NCBI GenBank assembly: GCA_907163375.1
Contig: CAJQUW010009290.1
Coordinates: 806,001-870,000 of the forward strand
DNA: 64,000 nucleotides
Direction of reading: 5' to 3'
DNA from: Prostheceraeus crozeri
Lineage: Eukaryota > Platyhelminthes > Polycladida > Euryleptidae
Under the pieces are notes generated by a model. That model did not search any database. It was not told the DNA's origin and worked only from the letters and a program-made list of their open reading frames with translations. Positions 34,500 through 46,308 of the stretch are shown piece after piece. Position 1 is the first letter of the stretch, and each line of letters begins with the position of its first letter. Position numbers and translations under genes: made by a program.

Positions 34500-34950
34500 A
34501 ACGCGAGTATTTTAAAACTTTTACTTACTAACAGTGCAAAATGAAGAAATCGATATATCAGTGAACGAATATCAGTTAGAATTTATGCGAAAAACAATGT
34601 ATTAACATTTGAAATCATAGAAATTGAGTATGCTTTTAAACTTACTGTGATTTGAGGTCAAGTATTCAATTCAAGTATTGAAATTGATTATGGAATGAAT
34701 AGCCTATCTAAGATAACCATAGCTCAAAATCAACTAAAACAGCGGTATAAAATGCAAAACTATGAAGTCATATTTGCTGATTGTCTGAGCAAATTAGCAG
34801 CGAATTCTAATGGAGGCGGAGTCCCTCACTTTTGCATAGACATAGTGTGACTCCTACTTCTATAGATTCAAATGGACCTCGTTCGAATGGCTGCATAAAT
34901 GGGAATTATGATTCATCAAGTTGTGCTCAGCATTTCTGAAACACCCTGTA

Positions 34951-36747
34951 TTTTCGATGTAAACTATTAGAGAACATATTTAGTACTTTGGATATATTTG
35001 AAGTAGTTCGAATATACAAATAAGAAATTCAAAATAAAGCCTTCAAAATCTTTCCGAAATTCTTCTATAATGTTGTAAATTGTTGATGAAAGAGTAGTTT
35101 CTTTAATCATATTTTCTAAATTTTTAAGTAATTAAATTATCAATTTTCTAATGATTTATAAGTTTCCTGTTCGGACCATGTATAGTCTACCTATAATTAT
35201 TCCAAAATAATTACCAGTCGCTTATTAAAAATATAATTAGCCTGCTACAATTAATTGCAATAAATATAGTCTTTTTTTAATTTTCAGGTGCAATTATTTG
35301 ACCTGATTTTATCAAAATAATTGCTTTGTTATCCAGCAGTTGATTTATCGATGACCATTGTTTGCAAAAGGAATGTCCAAATTTCACTTTCTAATGCATC
35401 CGTAGAATCGTTGAACATCGAAGATGACCACAAATGTCTCATTCACTTCACTTCTAGCAAGTTTCATATCGCAAATGCAGAAATATCCGACGACGATGTT
35501 TGACTTTTCATGCTTGATGTAGCTTAGAGGCGTCCTTTGGCTATTACTCAGGTCCAAATGGCAATTTGAGCTACCTCACCAGCCACTTGCCAAATGCTGC
35601 GGGTTGAACTCGCACTTTTAATAGCATCTCAATGTATAGCATTGGAGTGGAAAACTTCAGCAGAGCTTATTTTCTGCCTCTTTTGGCTTCCTGCTAATTT
35701 AGTATTTTAGTCATTGCCGCTATGATTCTTACAATTAATGGAATCATTGCATTTTTACATTGTATCATGATTCTTTAACAACGTAATTGACTTATCTCCA
35801 TGTCATATTTGTTCAGAAGTTCCCAACCTGTGGTACGCGAGGGCTCATCAGATGGTATACTGTATGTACCATGATGACGATTTCACCTATTCATGTCACA
35901 GACCAAATTTATTAGGAAAAGTATTGGTCAGCTTGAGAAAATTAGATCGACGACAAAATTCGATACAATTTATCACTTTTCATAGTCTCAAAAGACGAAG
36001 ATTTGTCTTGTGCATAGATTTCATAGTGTCACAATTGTATTAGGTTGTTAAAATATCAATGCGACAGGCGATGCCATGACATCTATTGAGCGACCGACAG
36101 AACAAAGGCATCCATTTTAGATTATGCTTGAAGCTCAGCAAGCCAAAATCACGTATTTTGAAAATGCTTGTGGCGTGGAAATTTACATTCAACTTTGACA
36201 AGCCTCATGATTATCAAATCGAAAAGTCGGAACCGACTTGTAGCTCCTGATCAAGACTTTCGATGTGTTGTTGGCAACATCATGCTCCGCATTGATCAGC
36301 TGGTCAGAAACAAACAGATGCAGTGTTCGCATTAGTTCATTGTGTGTATATTTGAATTAGAATAAGTTATCGGTATGAAATTAATTATTTCAGTTGTTCG
36401 GATGAAGAAGCATCCTCAACTTATAGATTGACTGCACTTTGTTTCATGTTTGTTTTGTTCGCAAAAATATATTTCTTCAAAATAGAAAAAGAATTACATC
36501 TTTCACAACATAAAAAGAATTTCTTTGAGACTGAGTGGCACGCGGCGAACGTGTAAAATCTCAAATGGTACTGAGACATTAGAATGTTGCTTTAGTTGCG
36601 ATGTATTGAAATTGATCTAGAAGTAGTCTTTGGTTGTCATCAAAGGCTGATTGATAAAGTAACTAATTCCCCTTTCCACTTCACAAAGAGCCAGTCCATG
36701 TTTATTCTAGATGAAGCTAGCTTGTAATATTTTGCTATTTCTTCCAG
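34951..36747. other. end of intron 1, mostly unassigned
   Basis: An AT-rich segment (35100-35300) contains inverted AATTATT motifs. A CCCAACCTGTGGTACGCGAG block near 35822 resembles an end of a hAT family, but no partner was found. No coding sequence was recognised before the exon. Confidence 0.3.
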
Positions 36748-37083
36748 CTCGGCGCGGAGATGTTATTGCCTCTGGGATTGGCTGACGACCAACATCCGTT
36801 AGGCATCGATGGCACTTTGACTCCGTGGTTGGAGGATCTGCTGAAAGCGCTGGTGTTGGCTAGTGGAGAAGATGTCGAAATCAAGTTGAAGAAATGGCGA
36901 GGAGAGGAAATTCCTTCCAAGTATTGTGTCCGTGCGGTGTTAAACGATGAAGAAGTGGAGCGCGCTATGGTAGGAGAAGTGCCTGTTGGAGGCAAGAAAG
37001 AGGATGAAGAACTTTATCCACTTCACGCTGTTCCTGCCCGCCTTGTTTCGTCAACCAGGTTGACAAGCCACGACCATTTCCAA
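36748..37083 (+). CDS. NDOR1: NDOR1 exon 2: end of FMN domain and linker
   Basis: The exon follows CTTCCAG and starts LGAEMLLPLGLADDQHPLG, which continues the flavodoxin-like fold exactly where the human protein has LGGSALLPVCLGDDQHELG. It covers residues 133-244. The remainder is a charged, poorly conserved linker (WRGEEIPSKYCVRAVLNDEE) leading into the FAD-binding region, and it ends RLTSHDHFQ before a GTAAGT donor (phase 0). Human NDOR1 has the similar VTGPSHFQ at the same place. Both exon borders are in phase 0, so the reading frame is unambiguous. Nothing in the exon is broken. Confidence 0.93.
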
Positions 37084-38522
37084 GTAAGTTGCAGTATAAT
37101 CCATGACTTACTGGCCTTCGACGTCATCTTCTATCAACTTCAACTTGTATAAGTTGCTAGCTGGTCCTCAACTCTTCGGTTGGGTGGGAATGTCGTGATG
37201 TAGTGGCTTGCTAAGTCGGTGATCAACATATTAAGGCGAGAATATAGGCCTACTCATAGTACACAAAATATCTCCGTTATGATACTTAGGTTCTAAGTAA
37301 CCTGAATCTGCAATATGAACTTCTTGGATTAATTGCTATCTGTATTCCGTTCTTATGAGCTCCTTAACCAGAAGAGACTCTATGTCTTTTATCAATGTAC
37401 CCATGCTTTTTGGATCAGTTTAGTTGTTATGTTTCATGTTTGATGAACCTTTTCGTACAAGAAAGGCGATTAGTTATTGTTTGCGTTTTTTAATAATTGT
37501 TTATGATAGATACATGTTTAGTAATCACGCAGCATATTTACTCTAGATGCAAGCCTCAATCACATGAAATTTGTCATATCCATAATTGAGATTTTTTTGA
37601 GATTACACAATAAGTTATTTCTTCAATGACATTTCAGAGTCAAATTTCCTTAAATAAAACTGTCATGTATTAGAGATATTCGATACATAATTTTCTAGAC
37701 AGTTTTTTTGCCAGTTTATGATGTAATGAATGCTTTCGGCTCATGTGAATGAAAATAAATTTCTATGAAGTGTAGGAAATACTTGGATTATTGTGACATG
37801 CAGACGTACGGTCTACATTATTATAATAAGCTTTTAGCTGCCTTGGATGACGTTAGCTGATGATAGTTTGTGCTATTAGCATGATTTGCGGAATGAGATA
37901 CTATGACATACTATATATGCCTAGCGCCTAGATCACGTTATGTTCTAATGCCCGTATTAACTAATTGGAGAACGAATCGCTGTGAATTAATGGGCAATTT
38001 TCTAAAAAATTGCATCGCTTGACTTCTCCACGATCAAATTGCTGTCAGAGTTCACTTTGTCCAAACTGCCCTCAATTCTGTTGAAAGCCATTTGAAAACA
38101 CGAGACACGCCCGAAAGCTTCTAAGCTCTACCAACTTCCCCACGACTCAACAACCCAATGGACAATCTGCTGTACTGCAGGTGGTTTTGCAACTTTCGGT
38201 ACCATTCTTGCCGATGTGCATCTTCAGGGGTCTCTTAAGCATAACATTGCCGGGCTGCATTCACGTCCGATTTCGTGATATTCACGATGTATCCTACTGA
38301 TGCTTGATGAAGAAATATCAAAATGTCCACCTGAAGACTGAGCCATTCATGTGATGGAATGAGCTGTCGGACACAGCATGAAGCCTTGAAGACCTCTGCG
38401 ATATGTTAAGGCAAAACAGAATGGACAGGAAATCCGATAGTGATACTAGCACACAAATTAAGAACTATGACTGAATTGAATTTATTTATGACATCTTCCT
38501 CTGGAAGTAGCATGACATTTTA
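37084..38522 (+). other. NDOR1: NDOR1 intron 2, first part
   Basis: Mostly AT-rich. On the minus strand a CTGAAGA (38227-38221) with a later GAAA (38197-38194) recalls the hammerhead-like motifs listed elsewhere. The surrounding 38040-38340 looks like old retroelement debris that I cannot classify. Confidence 0.3.
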
Positions 38523-39411
38523 CAGTACGCGACAGCAAGTTGGAAACTTGGCATAAATCTACGGACACGTACATTTTCCAACACCTAAATTTTTTTGCTA
38601 TTAGGAAATATCGACAAATTTATAATCATCTGAAAGAGAATTTTCGGATCTATCATTTGAATGTTGTTGAATTAATTGTTTTTGAAATTGGTGGTTCCTA
38701 GAGGCCCATAAACCCGAAAGCCCCAGATTTTCTTTGACTTGTTTTGACAAGCACATAAATCAATTTGAAACATTCTCCTTGTGATATTCAAAACCGTCAC
38801 AAAATAGGCTTTCAGAAAATATATAGTTTGAAAGTGTTTTCTCGAAGTTTATAGGCAATATTTTGAAAGTTGTATAGACAGATAATGTGGCGATTTTTTC
38901 ATTTTCAGAATATTTCTTCGAAGGGCCTTAAATTTACCCAACAAAAGCAGAAAAAACTAGTTTTGAGGTAAATAAATGTCACCAGTTAGTTAACAGCGTT
39001 ATTTCTGTCATTATCGCAACATATTCTGAAAATGAAAAAATCGCCACATTATCTATCTATACTACTTTCAAAATATTGCCTATAAACTTCGACAAAACAC
39101 TTTCAAACTATATATTTTCTGAAAGCCTATTTTGTGACGGTTTTGAATATCGCAAGGAGAATGTTTCAAATTGATTTATGTGCTTGTCAAAACAAGTCAA
39201 AGAAAATCTGGGGCTTTCGGGTTTATGGGCCTCTAGGAACCACCAATTTCAAAAACAATTAATTCAACAACATTCCAATGATAGATCCGAAAATTCTCTT
39301 TCAGATGATTATAAATTTGTCGATATTTCCTAATAGCAAAAAAATTTAGGTGTTGAAAAATGTACGTGTCCGTAGATTTATGCCAAGTTTAAAACTTGCT
39401 GTCGCGTACTG
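38523..39411. mobile_element. 889-bp near-perfect palindrome with TA duplication (foldback MITE)
   Basis: Two arms of 391 bp (38523-38913 and 39021-39411) are almost exact reverse complements, separated by 107 bp. The ends are CAGTACGCGACAGCAAGTT and its complement, with TA on both sides. The TA suggests mobilisation by a Tc1/mariner-type transposase. The arms have only a few differences, so the insertion is fairly young. Confidence 0.9.
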
Positions 39412-39413
39412 TA

Positions 39414-40257
39414 CATTCTCCGAATTAGGTGCGCTTCTAGAAAAATATCATTTGTAAATGATTGGATTGAAGCAGTTGGTGCCTATTAGAGTTTTACGCG
39501 ACTTTCGGGAGAGGCTATCAAATAGCTGTTTGTTTTTATTGGGACATTAGACAAACATGGAAAATACAGGGAAATTCTAGGCCCGATTCTGTTATACACC
39601 CTGTTGACATATATTTGAAGAAAACATTGACTTGCGCATCTCCCGACAGCTACCATCACTTACATGTTCATCGAGAATAAGACCTACTAGTAATACACCG
39701 AAGCGATTTGCAACTGCTGTCTGCATTAAGTTTCGAGCATTATGTAAAGCGTTTAAGAATTTCTTGCGCAAAGCAGGAACATTTCCTTACATTACCTAAG
39801 TAGCAATCAAACTCTCTCGGGAGTAGGGAATGTGAAGTGTCTCGAGCGAAGGGAGACTATTTCAAGAATTTCATGTAAAGTTCAGATGGTGAGTGCTGAT
39901 AGAAAAACAGTTCTACATCTCATTCTCCGTGTGCTGCAGAATTCACAATTCTGTTGTTTGTGTAAAAATTTCACAAAATGTGGGAAAGCATGATGATGGT
40001 CGCTAGTATGAAATCTATATACCAAGTTCTACAAATCATTGAAATACTAGCAGTAATAAAGTGGAGCTATACCGACATATGATACTGCAACTTTCCGGCT
40101 AATGGCATATTGCCATGTCATGTTGGTCTGCGTGACACAGTGGTTAAGTGCTTGGCCTTTTCTTTCGGTCCAGTGGTCGAGTGCAAAACGTGTCACCGGA
40201 AGTCGACAGGAAGGGTATCCTGGCTAAAAGATCACAAGGCTCCAGATAAACGTCTGA
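39414..40257. other. NDOR1: intron 2 interval
   Basis: No gene was recognised. A segment at 40118-40200 has a weak A-box-like GTGGTTAAGTG and a B-box-like GGTCGAGTGC and may be a degraded SINE directly in front of the LINE tail. Confidence 0.3.
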
Positions 40258-41590
40258 CTATATGGAAGCGAGACCTGGGGAGCGACAGTGGAACAGATGA
40301 TGAGGTTGGAGAGGACTGAACGAAAAGTGATGCGCTGGATGTGTGGTATAAGCTTGAGAGACAGACTACCAAGTGATGAGTTGCTGGGGCTAATGGGATT
40401 GGTTTCGGTGACGGAGGTGGTACGCAGAGGTTGCTTGAGATTAGGGTTGTTGTATATCCCGAAAAATCCTATCCCGGGATCCCGGGAAATAAATTAGTAA
40501 GGTTTATAAGCCGAATGCATTGATGATAGATTATCAACAATATTTTAGAATAACTCGAGGGTAATATAACATGTAAATACATCCAGGGGTACAAAAAAAT
40601 GGGACAGCTACATTTTCATCAATTTCAATCGCTTCTCCTGCCTTTTATATTTATTGTACAGCAAGAAGGCATACATCATTTAAAAGCTAACTTTCCAAAG
40701 ATTCTAACGAGCTATAAAACTTGGGTATTCATAAAAACCCAATTTATATTCATAAACCCCGCTTTATTGTTACTAACAGTTGAAGAGTGTGATTGCAATG
40801 CTTCGTTGGATTTTATTAGCAACGAACGAAGTTTACTATTTAGCAACCAATAGAAATCGCACTACAATTTCTTGTCTAAATTGTTTGGGAAAATGTTTTA
40901 AAATATAATAAAATTTACATATAAATATGGAATTAATGTAAAATGATTGCTTAAATACATTCAGAATAGATTAAAAAATAATTTTATTAGTTTTTAGATC
41001 TTTTCTGAATGTATTAAGGAAGCCGTTTTACATTATTTTCTTATTTATTTAAATATAATTTTATTCTTTTTTGCCAGCCAATTTAGACAAGAATTTTATA
41101 ATGCGTTTTCTATTGGTCGTTAAGACAATAGAAAATCGAAGTCTTCCAATTACAGTTTGTTTATTGTTGAAACCGAAATTACACATAATACAAAAGAGCG
41201 ACATATCTACCCTATTAATAAATTTGCTGTAACTAAATCACAAATATTATGTATTTCCCGGGTAATAGACTTCTCGAAATTAGCTGATTTCCCGGGAAAC
41301 AACCCTACTTGAGATGGATGGGACATGTGCTCCGAAAGGATGATGTTGATTGGGTGAAGAAGTGTATGGAGATGGAAGTTCCCGGAACAAGAGAAAGAGG
41401 AAGACCAAGAACAACATCATGCATGGTGCCAAGTGGTGGAGAAGGACATTCGTGCAGTTGGACTTACAAGGGCGGATGTCAAAGATCGAGATCGATGGAG
41501 AATGCAGCTGTCAAGTGGAGTAACCGGCCAACCCCTGCACAAGCGAGGAAAACAGTCGTAAAGCGGAATGATGATGATGATGATATCAGC
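40258..41590 (+). mobile_element. RTE-like LINE 3' fragment, split by a hAT-type element
   Basis: On the left side the frame reads RKVMRWMCGISLRDRLPSDE up to GCLR. On the right side WMGHVLRKDDVDWVKKCMEM is followed by PGTRERGRPRTT. This is the usual C-terminal tail of RTE-type ORFs. The element ends in a (GAT)n run at 41568-41583, a common RTE 3' terminus. The interruption at 40442-41307 is a separate transposon. Confidence 0.75.
40442..41307. mobile_element. 866-bp non-autonomous hAT-type palindromic element
   Basis: Ends TAGGGTTGTT and AACAACCCTA, with CCCGGGA repeats inside both. CTTGAGAT flanks both sides exactly (40434-40441, 41308-41315). The interior is also largely self-complementary around 40990, for example TACATTCAGAATAGAT against TTTTCTGAATGTA. 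It has no coding capacity and sits within the RTE-like LINE tail. Confidence 0.9.
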
Positions 41591-42666
41591 GCCGTCCAAC
41601 CTCCAGGATGGGAGAGTTGTGACGTTATTCATCACTATTCATCATCATTCATTTGTTGAATGTTGCATATGTGTGTGTATTCTTGTCTCAGGAAACTGTT
41701 GTCCTCTTCCTTATTTTAAGCGTTTCATCTTCCCATTTCAGAATCACTGTATTTCACTGCCGTTCTTGACTTTGTATCCACAGGACAATTCACCATGCTT
41801 TTTATATTTTCCTTTTATATCATCTCATGATTATTAGGCATTTTTGTCTTTTTTCATTCTGCTGTTATAGCGCTGTCTGACACATTGATGTCAGCTTGAA
41901 GTTTGCCCGAATGTCATGCGTCTGTAATTTCATCTAGATACATCTGTCTGGAACTGAAACCTTTCCCCAAGCCGTCATGGATGCTGGATAGGTAGACTTA
42001 ACTATTTAAATTCGGTCGCCCTCCCCAAAGACGAATTAACTGAGATAAAGTCTTCATTTCTCATTAAATTTAATACTTCATAAAGTCTTCTCTGTGATGA
42101 GGCATGGATGTCAGTCGTCAGATGCGACCGATCGTGCAAAATGTTCAGTTTAGATGTTGCAAGTGGTGTCAAGTCAAAATGGTTTCAACCTGATCTTCAT
42201 AAAACTGTCCAAGGGAAAGTCACCAAATAAAATTTAAATTGTATGAACGTTGTCAGTAACATCTAAAGTCTATGTTTCGGTCAGATTTTTAGCCGGAAAA
42301 TCAATAGCATCCTACTATTTGAGGGCCTGCCTTGCGAACTGTCGAATGCTGTTGACTTTCGGGCTAGCGTGGCTTATAGATGTTGTTGAGAGCGTTAATG
42401 TTGTTCAAATTCTATTTCGTGGCTTTCACTCAGACAGTTTTATCAAAACCGGATTTCAGGATTATTATAACTAGAAACATTGTGAGCTCTTGCAAGTCCG
42501 AATTTTTTAAGTCCTGAATAAAATAGACATAAAAGATAAATGTCTGCAGTGTCCGAAAAAATTGCGACTGTCATGAAGAAAGCATTAAGCATGCATCATT
42601 TTGATACTGTGAACGTCAAGAAACAGAATCATGATGAGGCAGAGTAATGCTAGCAAGAAAAGTCAC
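41591..42666. other. NDOR1: intron 2 interval, nothing recognised
   Basis: Short open frames only, such as 42250-42474, without similarity that I can name. Confidence 0.3.
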
Positions 42667-42673
42667 ATCCAAG

Positions 42674-42926
42674 CAAGGTTGGGTCCAATCTTGGGCTTGG
42701 GTACCCCCAAATTATCACAGAAAGACCAATCGTGCGGTTGAAGTAGGTTGCATATTTACATGTACATACATATAAGCTTGCATGTACATAGATGACTTGC
42801 TATGACATGATGTGGACATGTACTTCGGCAGAATTTCTCCAAGAAAACCGCAAATGATTATTCAGTCAATTTACTCTTGGATTCTTACTACCCAAAACTT
42901 AAGAGTGAACCCAAGACCCAACCTTG
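42674..42926. mobile_element. 253-bp MITE with CAAGGTTGGGTC ends
   Basis: CAAGGTTGGGTC at the left and GACCCAACCTTG at the right are inverted copies. ATCCAAG lies directly outside both ends (42667-42673, 42927-42933). TTGGG motifs recur inside each end. Confidence 0.8.
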
Positions 42927-42933
42927 ATCCAAG

Positions 42934-45326
42934 TGATTATGTCGTGAGTGATAATTCGAGGAATATCCCCGATACTATGGGATGCACAATGTTAAGCAGA
43001 AGTTGCATGTTTGTCTTGAATATTGTTTCTTTGGTAATTTAAGGCGTAATTTAGAAACTTTGCCAATAAGTTTTGATGCGTGCATGCTTAGTGTGAGATG
43101 TTCAGTTACAGGTGGAAGGTACCTGTAGGTAAACATCCATTATAAGACGCTTCGATGAAGCTCAATAATCAGATGGGCGCGATGGGGTATTGGACCCCAA
43201 GTTTTCGGGTTTTTACAGAGGCCGCCGCTAAAAGTTGCCACTGCTTGATGTAATCAGCCGCTTCATGTGACTAAAAATATTAGTTTAATTTAATTAACTT
43301 TTAATTCCGTTCATAGCGTTGAATTTAATGAATAAAAATATCTGCTGTGTCCGTGGTGTAATTGGTCTTTATCTTTATTTCGCTGATCACTGCGAAGCAC
43401 ATAAATTCTCCATTATCACTCATCCCAAGCACAATGGTAAGAAATTCAATCACATTGGTTTGAGGCGCCATCAGATGCAACGCGGTCGAAATTTTTGAAC
43501 CCCAACTAACGTCTTTTATCAATGTTTGACTGTACGTATATGTCGTTGTGAAAGCGTTGTAACAAGGATTGGAAAAGTAATTGATCGGAAATTAATTGCA
43601 ATTAATTGATTGATTAGCCATCTTCAATTCAACTAATTGATTGTATCAGTTGACAATTCTTTCAATCCATTGCAATTATTCGCAAGTAAAAATTATTATT
43701 GAGTTATTGAGCGATTATTATAATCTATGTAGTATAATGCATTGGCCTACACAGTCAATAATATAATTCTGCAGGTTCACTCATACTTTAAACGAAGAGT
43801 TTGATGGTAGCCTAATGCGAAACTTGCTCGTAATAATCGATCATTTAAGCTTTAATTTAGGTTTCTAACTGAACATATAGGCCTATGTCCCATATGATCT
43901 AATAATCTTAGATAAATTCAAATTATGGTAAATCTAATGATGCACATACTATGCGAAGCGCAGATAATCGCAGAAAATACAGAAAACGATGGAGATCGCA
44001 GAGAAACACAGATTTTTACAATTTGAATAAATAGTACGTAGACCTCTTTATTTGCGCTGTTTTCGCCTCAATTATGGTATTTATATCAACTGCAGATCTT
44101 TATCTCCATTATATTATCTCTTGCCCATGATCTGCAGCTGCTGCTGTACAGAGGTAAGGCTCAGTGCCATTATCAGTGTAGGGAAAGCTTCACTCATCTC
44201 TCCTACTCAGCGCACGTGACAGCATTCTCTGGTCTGATCCATGAGGAGACAATCTTAAAGACGACAACTTGAAAGACATGCTGAAAGTTACTTTCAATTC
44301 TCTCTGAAATTTCGATCCATTTTTTTAAATTAAAATTCGTTTGGAAATCCGTCTTTTATATGTACATATACAACATGTAAAATACAGTGTAGTACTGGGC
44401 ATAGTTAAATGAAAATCATCATCCTCTAGGAATCTCAGTTACAACTACATAAAACAAACTAAGATTAAGCCTACTGTACAAAATATAACTGTAATGAATA
44501 AATTTGTAATGAACTTTGAAGAAAAAATAATAAAATAAAATACATGTGAAACTATAGTATGGGAACTGAACTTGCTAGAATCGACCTACAACGTCTCACC
44601 TGGAACTACTCCATGAAGAAAATGAAATAAGGAACTAGACTTGTTATAAATGGAGCAATTGGTGTCTAACTATTCATGAAATTTAATCTATCTCTCAAGA
44701 GGACCGGTCTGTGTCCCATCATATCTAGCCTTAATCCGCAATCGATTATGACAAGCGTAGGGTATATATGCAGAATATAGATACTATATGGTATACTGGG
44801 ATACAGGCCTATTATATCTGAACATAATTTTATTCAGAACAAGCTTATTCAACATGTAGTTATCTAATGATATATAAATACGAACCAAACCAGTTGTTAT
44901 CATAAGAAATACGTCTAAATTATGTACAAAAAATTAGATCGCAGAAAAATGCAACATTCACGAAAATCGGGCGCAGAAAATCGAAATTTCAAGCGCCTGG
45001 TTATCAGTGTATTTACATGTTCTGTCATGCAAATTAAGTTCAGCGAACATAGTGATGCAGAAAATGCATGTATGCGATTACATGTGAAATCTATTTCTGC
45101 TAATGTTTTAATGCACCTTCGTACACCTATGTGATATAGAAATTACTTTCTAGGCTATTTATCAATCAAGTGTCAATCATGCAATCATTTTGTGTAAAGA
45201 TATCCCTAGATTTGGCAATGATAAAAAGTAATTGTAATTAATTGATTGCTATATTTGGTTGAATATTTGCGTCGCGTGTGCATTCCTGAGATTCTGTATT
45301 ACACATCTGAATACTTTCTTTCACAG
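42934..45326. other. NDOR1: rest of intron 2, with ATTAATTG-rich blocks
   Basis: AATTAATTGATTG repeats occur at 43575-43640 and again at 45225-45250, about 75 bp before exon 3. They look like subterminal repeats of a hAT-type element, but I could not define inverted ends or a target duplication. CGCAGAAAA-type repeats occur near 43970 and 44940. Confidence 0.35.
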
Positions 45327-46165
45327 GATACTCGGCACGTCGTTCTGGCAATGCCCTCTCACTTCCCAGGACACCGTCCGGGAGAGGTGTTAATGGTCCA
45401 GCCGTCGAACAGTGCTCAGGATGTGTCTACCTTCCTCTCCCTCCTCTCCTCATCTCTATCACAGCTTCCCCTCCTTCTCACCTCCGCTCATCCGACATGT
45501 CATCCGCTGACGCTTCCATCTGGTGCTCTCAAGCCACACTCGCTCTCCTGGTTCGCCAAATACCTCTTCGATCTCAACGCCGTACCCCGAAAGTCCTTTT
45601 TCGAGCTTCTCGCTGCATTCTCTGAGGATGAAGATGAGAAAGAACGCTTGGAGGAACTGTCAGATGCCGCCAATATTGATGATCTCTTCTCCTACTGTCA
45701 TAGGCCGCGGCGGACGTGTCTGGAAACATTGCAAGACTTCCCTAATACTTCATCTGCTCTTAGTTTAAGTCAACTCTTCGAACTATTACCGGAGATTCGC
45801 CCTAGGGCTTTCTCCATCGCTTCATCAGCCTTACAGCATCCAGGAGAGCTGCATCTGTTAGTCGCAGTGGTGGATTACAAGAGCCTGGTGTTGAAGAAAC
45901 GTCGAAAAGGTCTCTGCTCCAATTATTTGGCTTGGCAGGTGGCGGAGGGCGATGTAGTGCCGGTGTGGATGGCCAAAAGTAGTGGTATGAAGATCCCTGT
46001 TGAATTGGAGAAGCCGATGGTGATGGTAGGACCAGGAACAGGATTGGCGCCTTTCCGAAGTGCCCTCCATGATAGACAACAGCGAGGCATTGGCGCGAAA
46101 GATCTGCTTGTCTTCGGCTGTAGGTCCAAGGAGAAGGATTTTTACTTCGCTGCGGAGTGGGCAAA
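45327..46165 (+). CDS. NDOR1: NDOR1 exon 3: FAD-binding domain and start of NADPH-binding domain
   Basis: The exon begins after TTTCACAG and encodes residues 245-523 plus two bases (phase 2). In order it has the FAD-domain entry RPGEVLMVQPSNSAQDV, VPRKSFFELLAAFS, YCHRPRRTCLETLQDFPNT, and the flavin-binding IRPRAFSIASSAL, with Arg-x-Phe-Ser-x-x-Ser in place of RxYSxxS as in human NDOR1. KGLCSNYLA follows, then the NADPH loop VGPGTGLAPFRSAL and FGCRSKEKDFYFAAEW. All key blocks are intact. It holds eight or more regions that human NDOR1, as I recall, spreads over several exons, so introns appear to have been lost. The apparent stop TGA at 46166-46168 is part of the GTGAGC donor region, not a real end. 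The minus-strand frames here are shadows. Confidence 0.94.
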
Positions 46166-46308
46166 GTGAGCAACTTCTCATTCTTTAAAATGATTCCTCC
46201 ATAATGCTTTGTATTCGTTGTAATTAGTGATATTCTTAGATAATAAGCAAAGATTACAGGTTTTCCTCTGATAATTTCCGTCAGTTTTTTTGAAGGTAGG
46301 GCTCATAC

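Larger units (their letters stand above)
33523..34948 (-). mobile_element. Tc1/mariner-type transposon, dead, 1426 bp
   Basis: Inverted ends CAGGGTGTTTCAGAAAT and ATTTCTGAAACACCCTG are bounded by TA on both sides (33521-33522, 34949-34950), the standard target duplication. The transposase is on the minus strand in two frames with a break near 34230-34240. The first two catalytic aspartates are visible, but the frame leaves the family pattern after ERWIGRK, so the region of the third acidic residue is missing. Confidence 0.92.
20412..36747 (+). other. NDOR1: NDOR1 intron 1 (16.3 kb), packed with transposons
   Basis: GTAAGC donor at 20412 and CTTCCAG acceptor ending at 36747. At least ten element copies or fragments lie inside, on both strands. 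No second host gene was recognised in it. Confidence 0.85.

Noticed and set aside
40118-40200. tRNA-derived SINE upstream of the RTE-like tail
   Set aside because: The A box is fair, but the B box has at least two mismatches and the spacing is short.
43560-45260. A 1.7-kb hAT-type element between the two ATTAATTG blocks
   Set aside because: The blocks are in direct rather than inverted orientation, and no end pair or target duplication could be found.
45246-45326. Extension of NDOR1 exon 3 upstream to an in-frame ATG at 45246
   Set aside because: The TTTCACAG acceptor at 45319-45326 and the homology starting with DTRHVV fix the exon border. The upstream residues are intron read-through.
45802-46181. 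Minus-strand open frames of 68-123 codons
   Set aside because: They are shadows of NDOR1 exon 3, which has strong homology on the plus strand.
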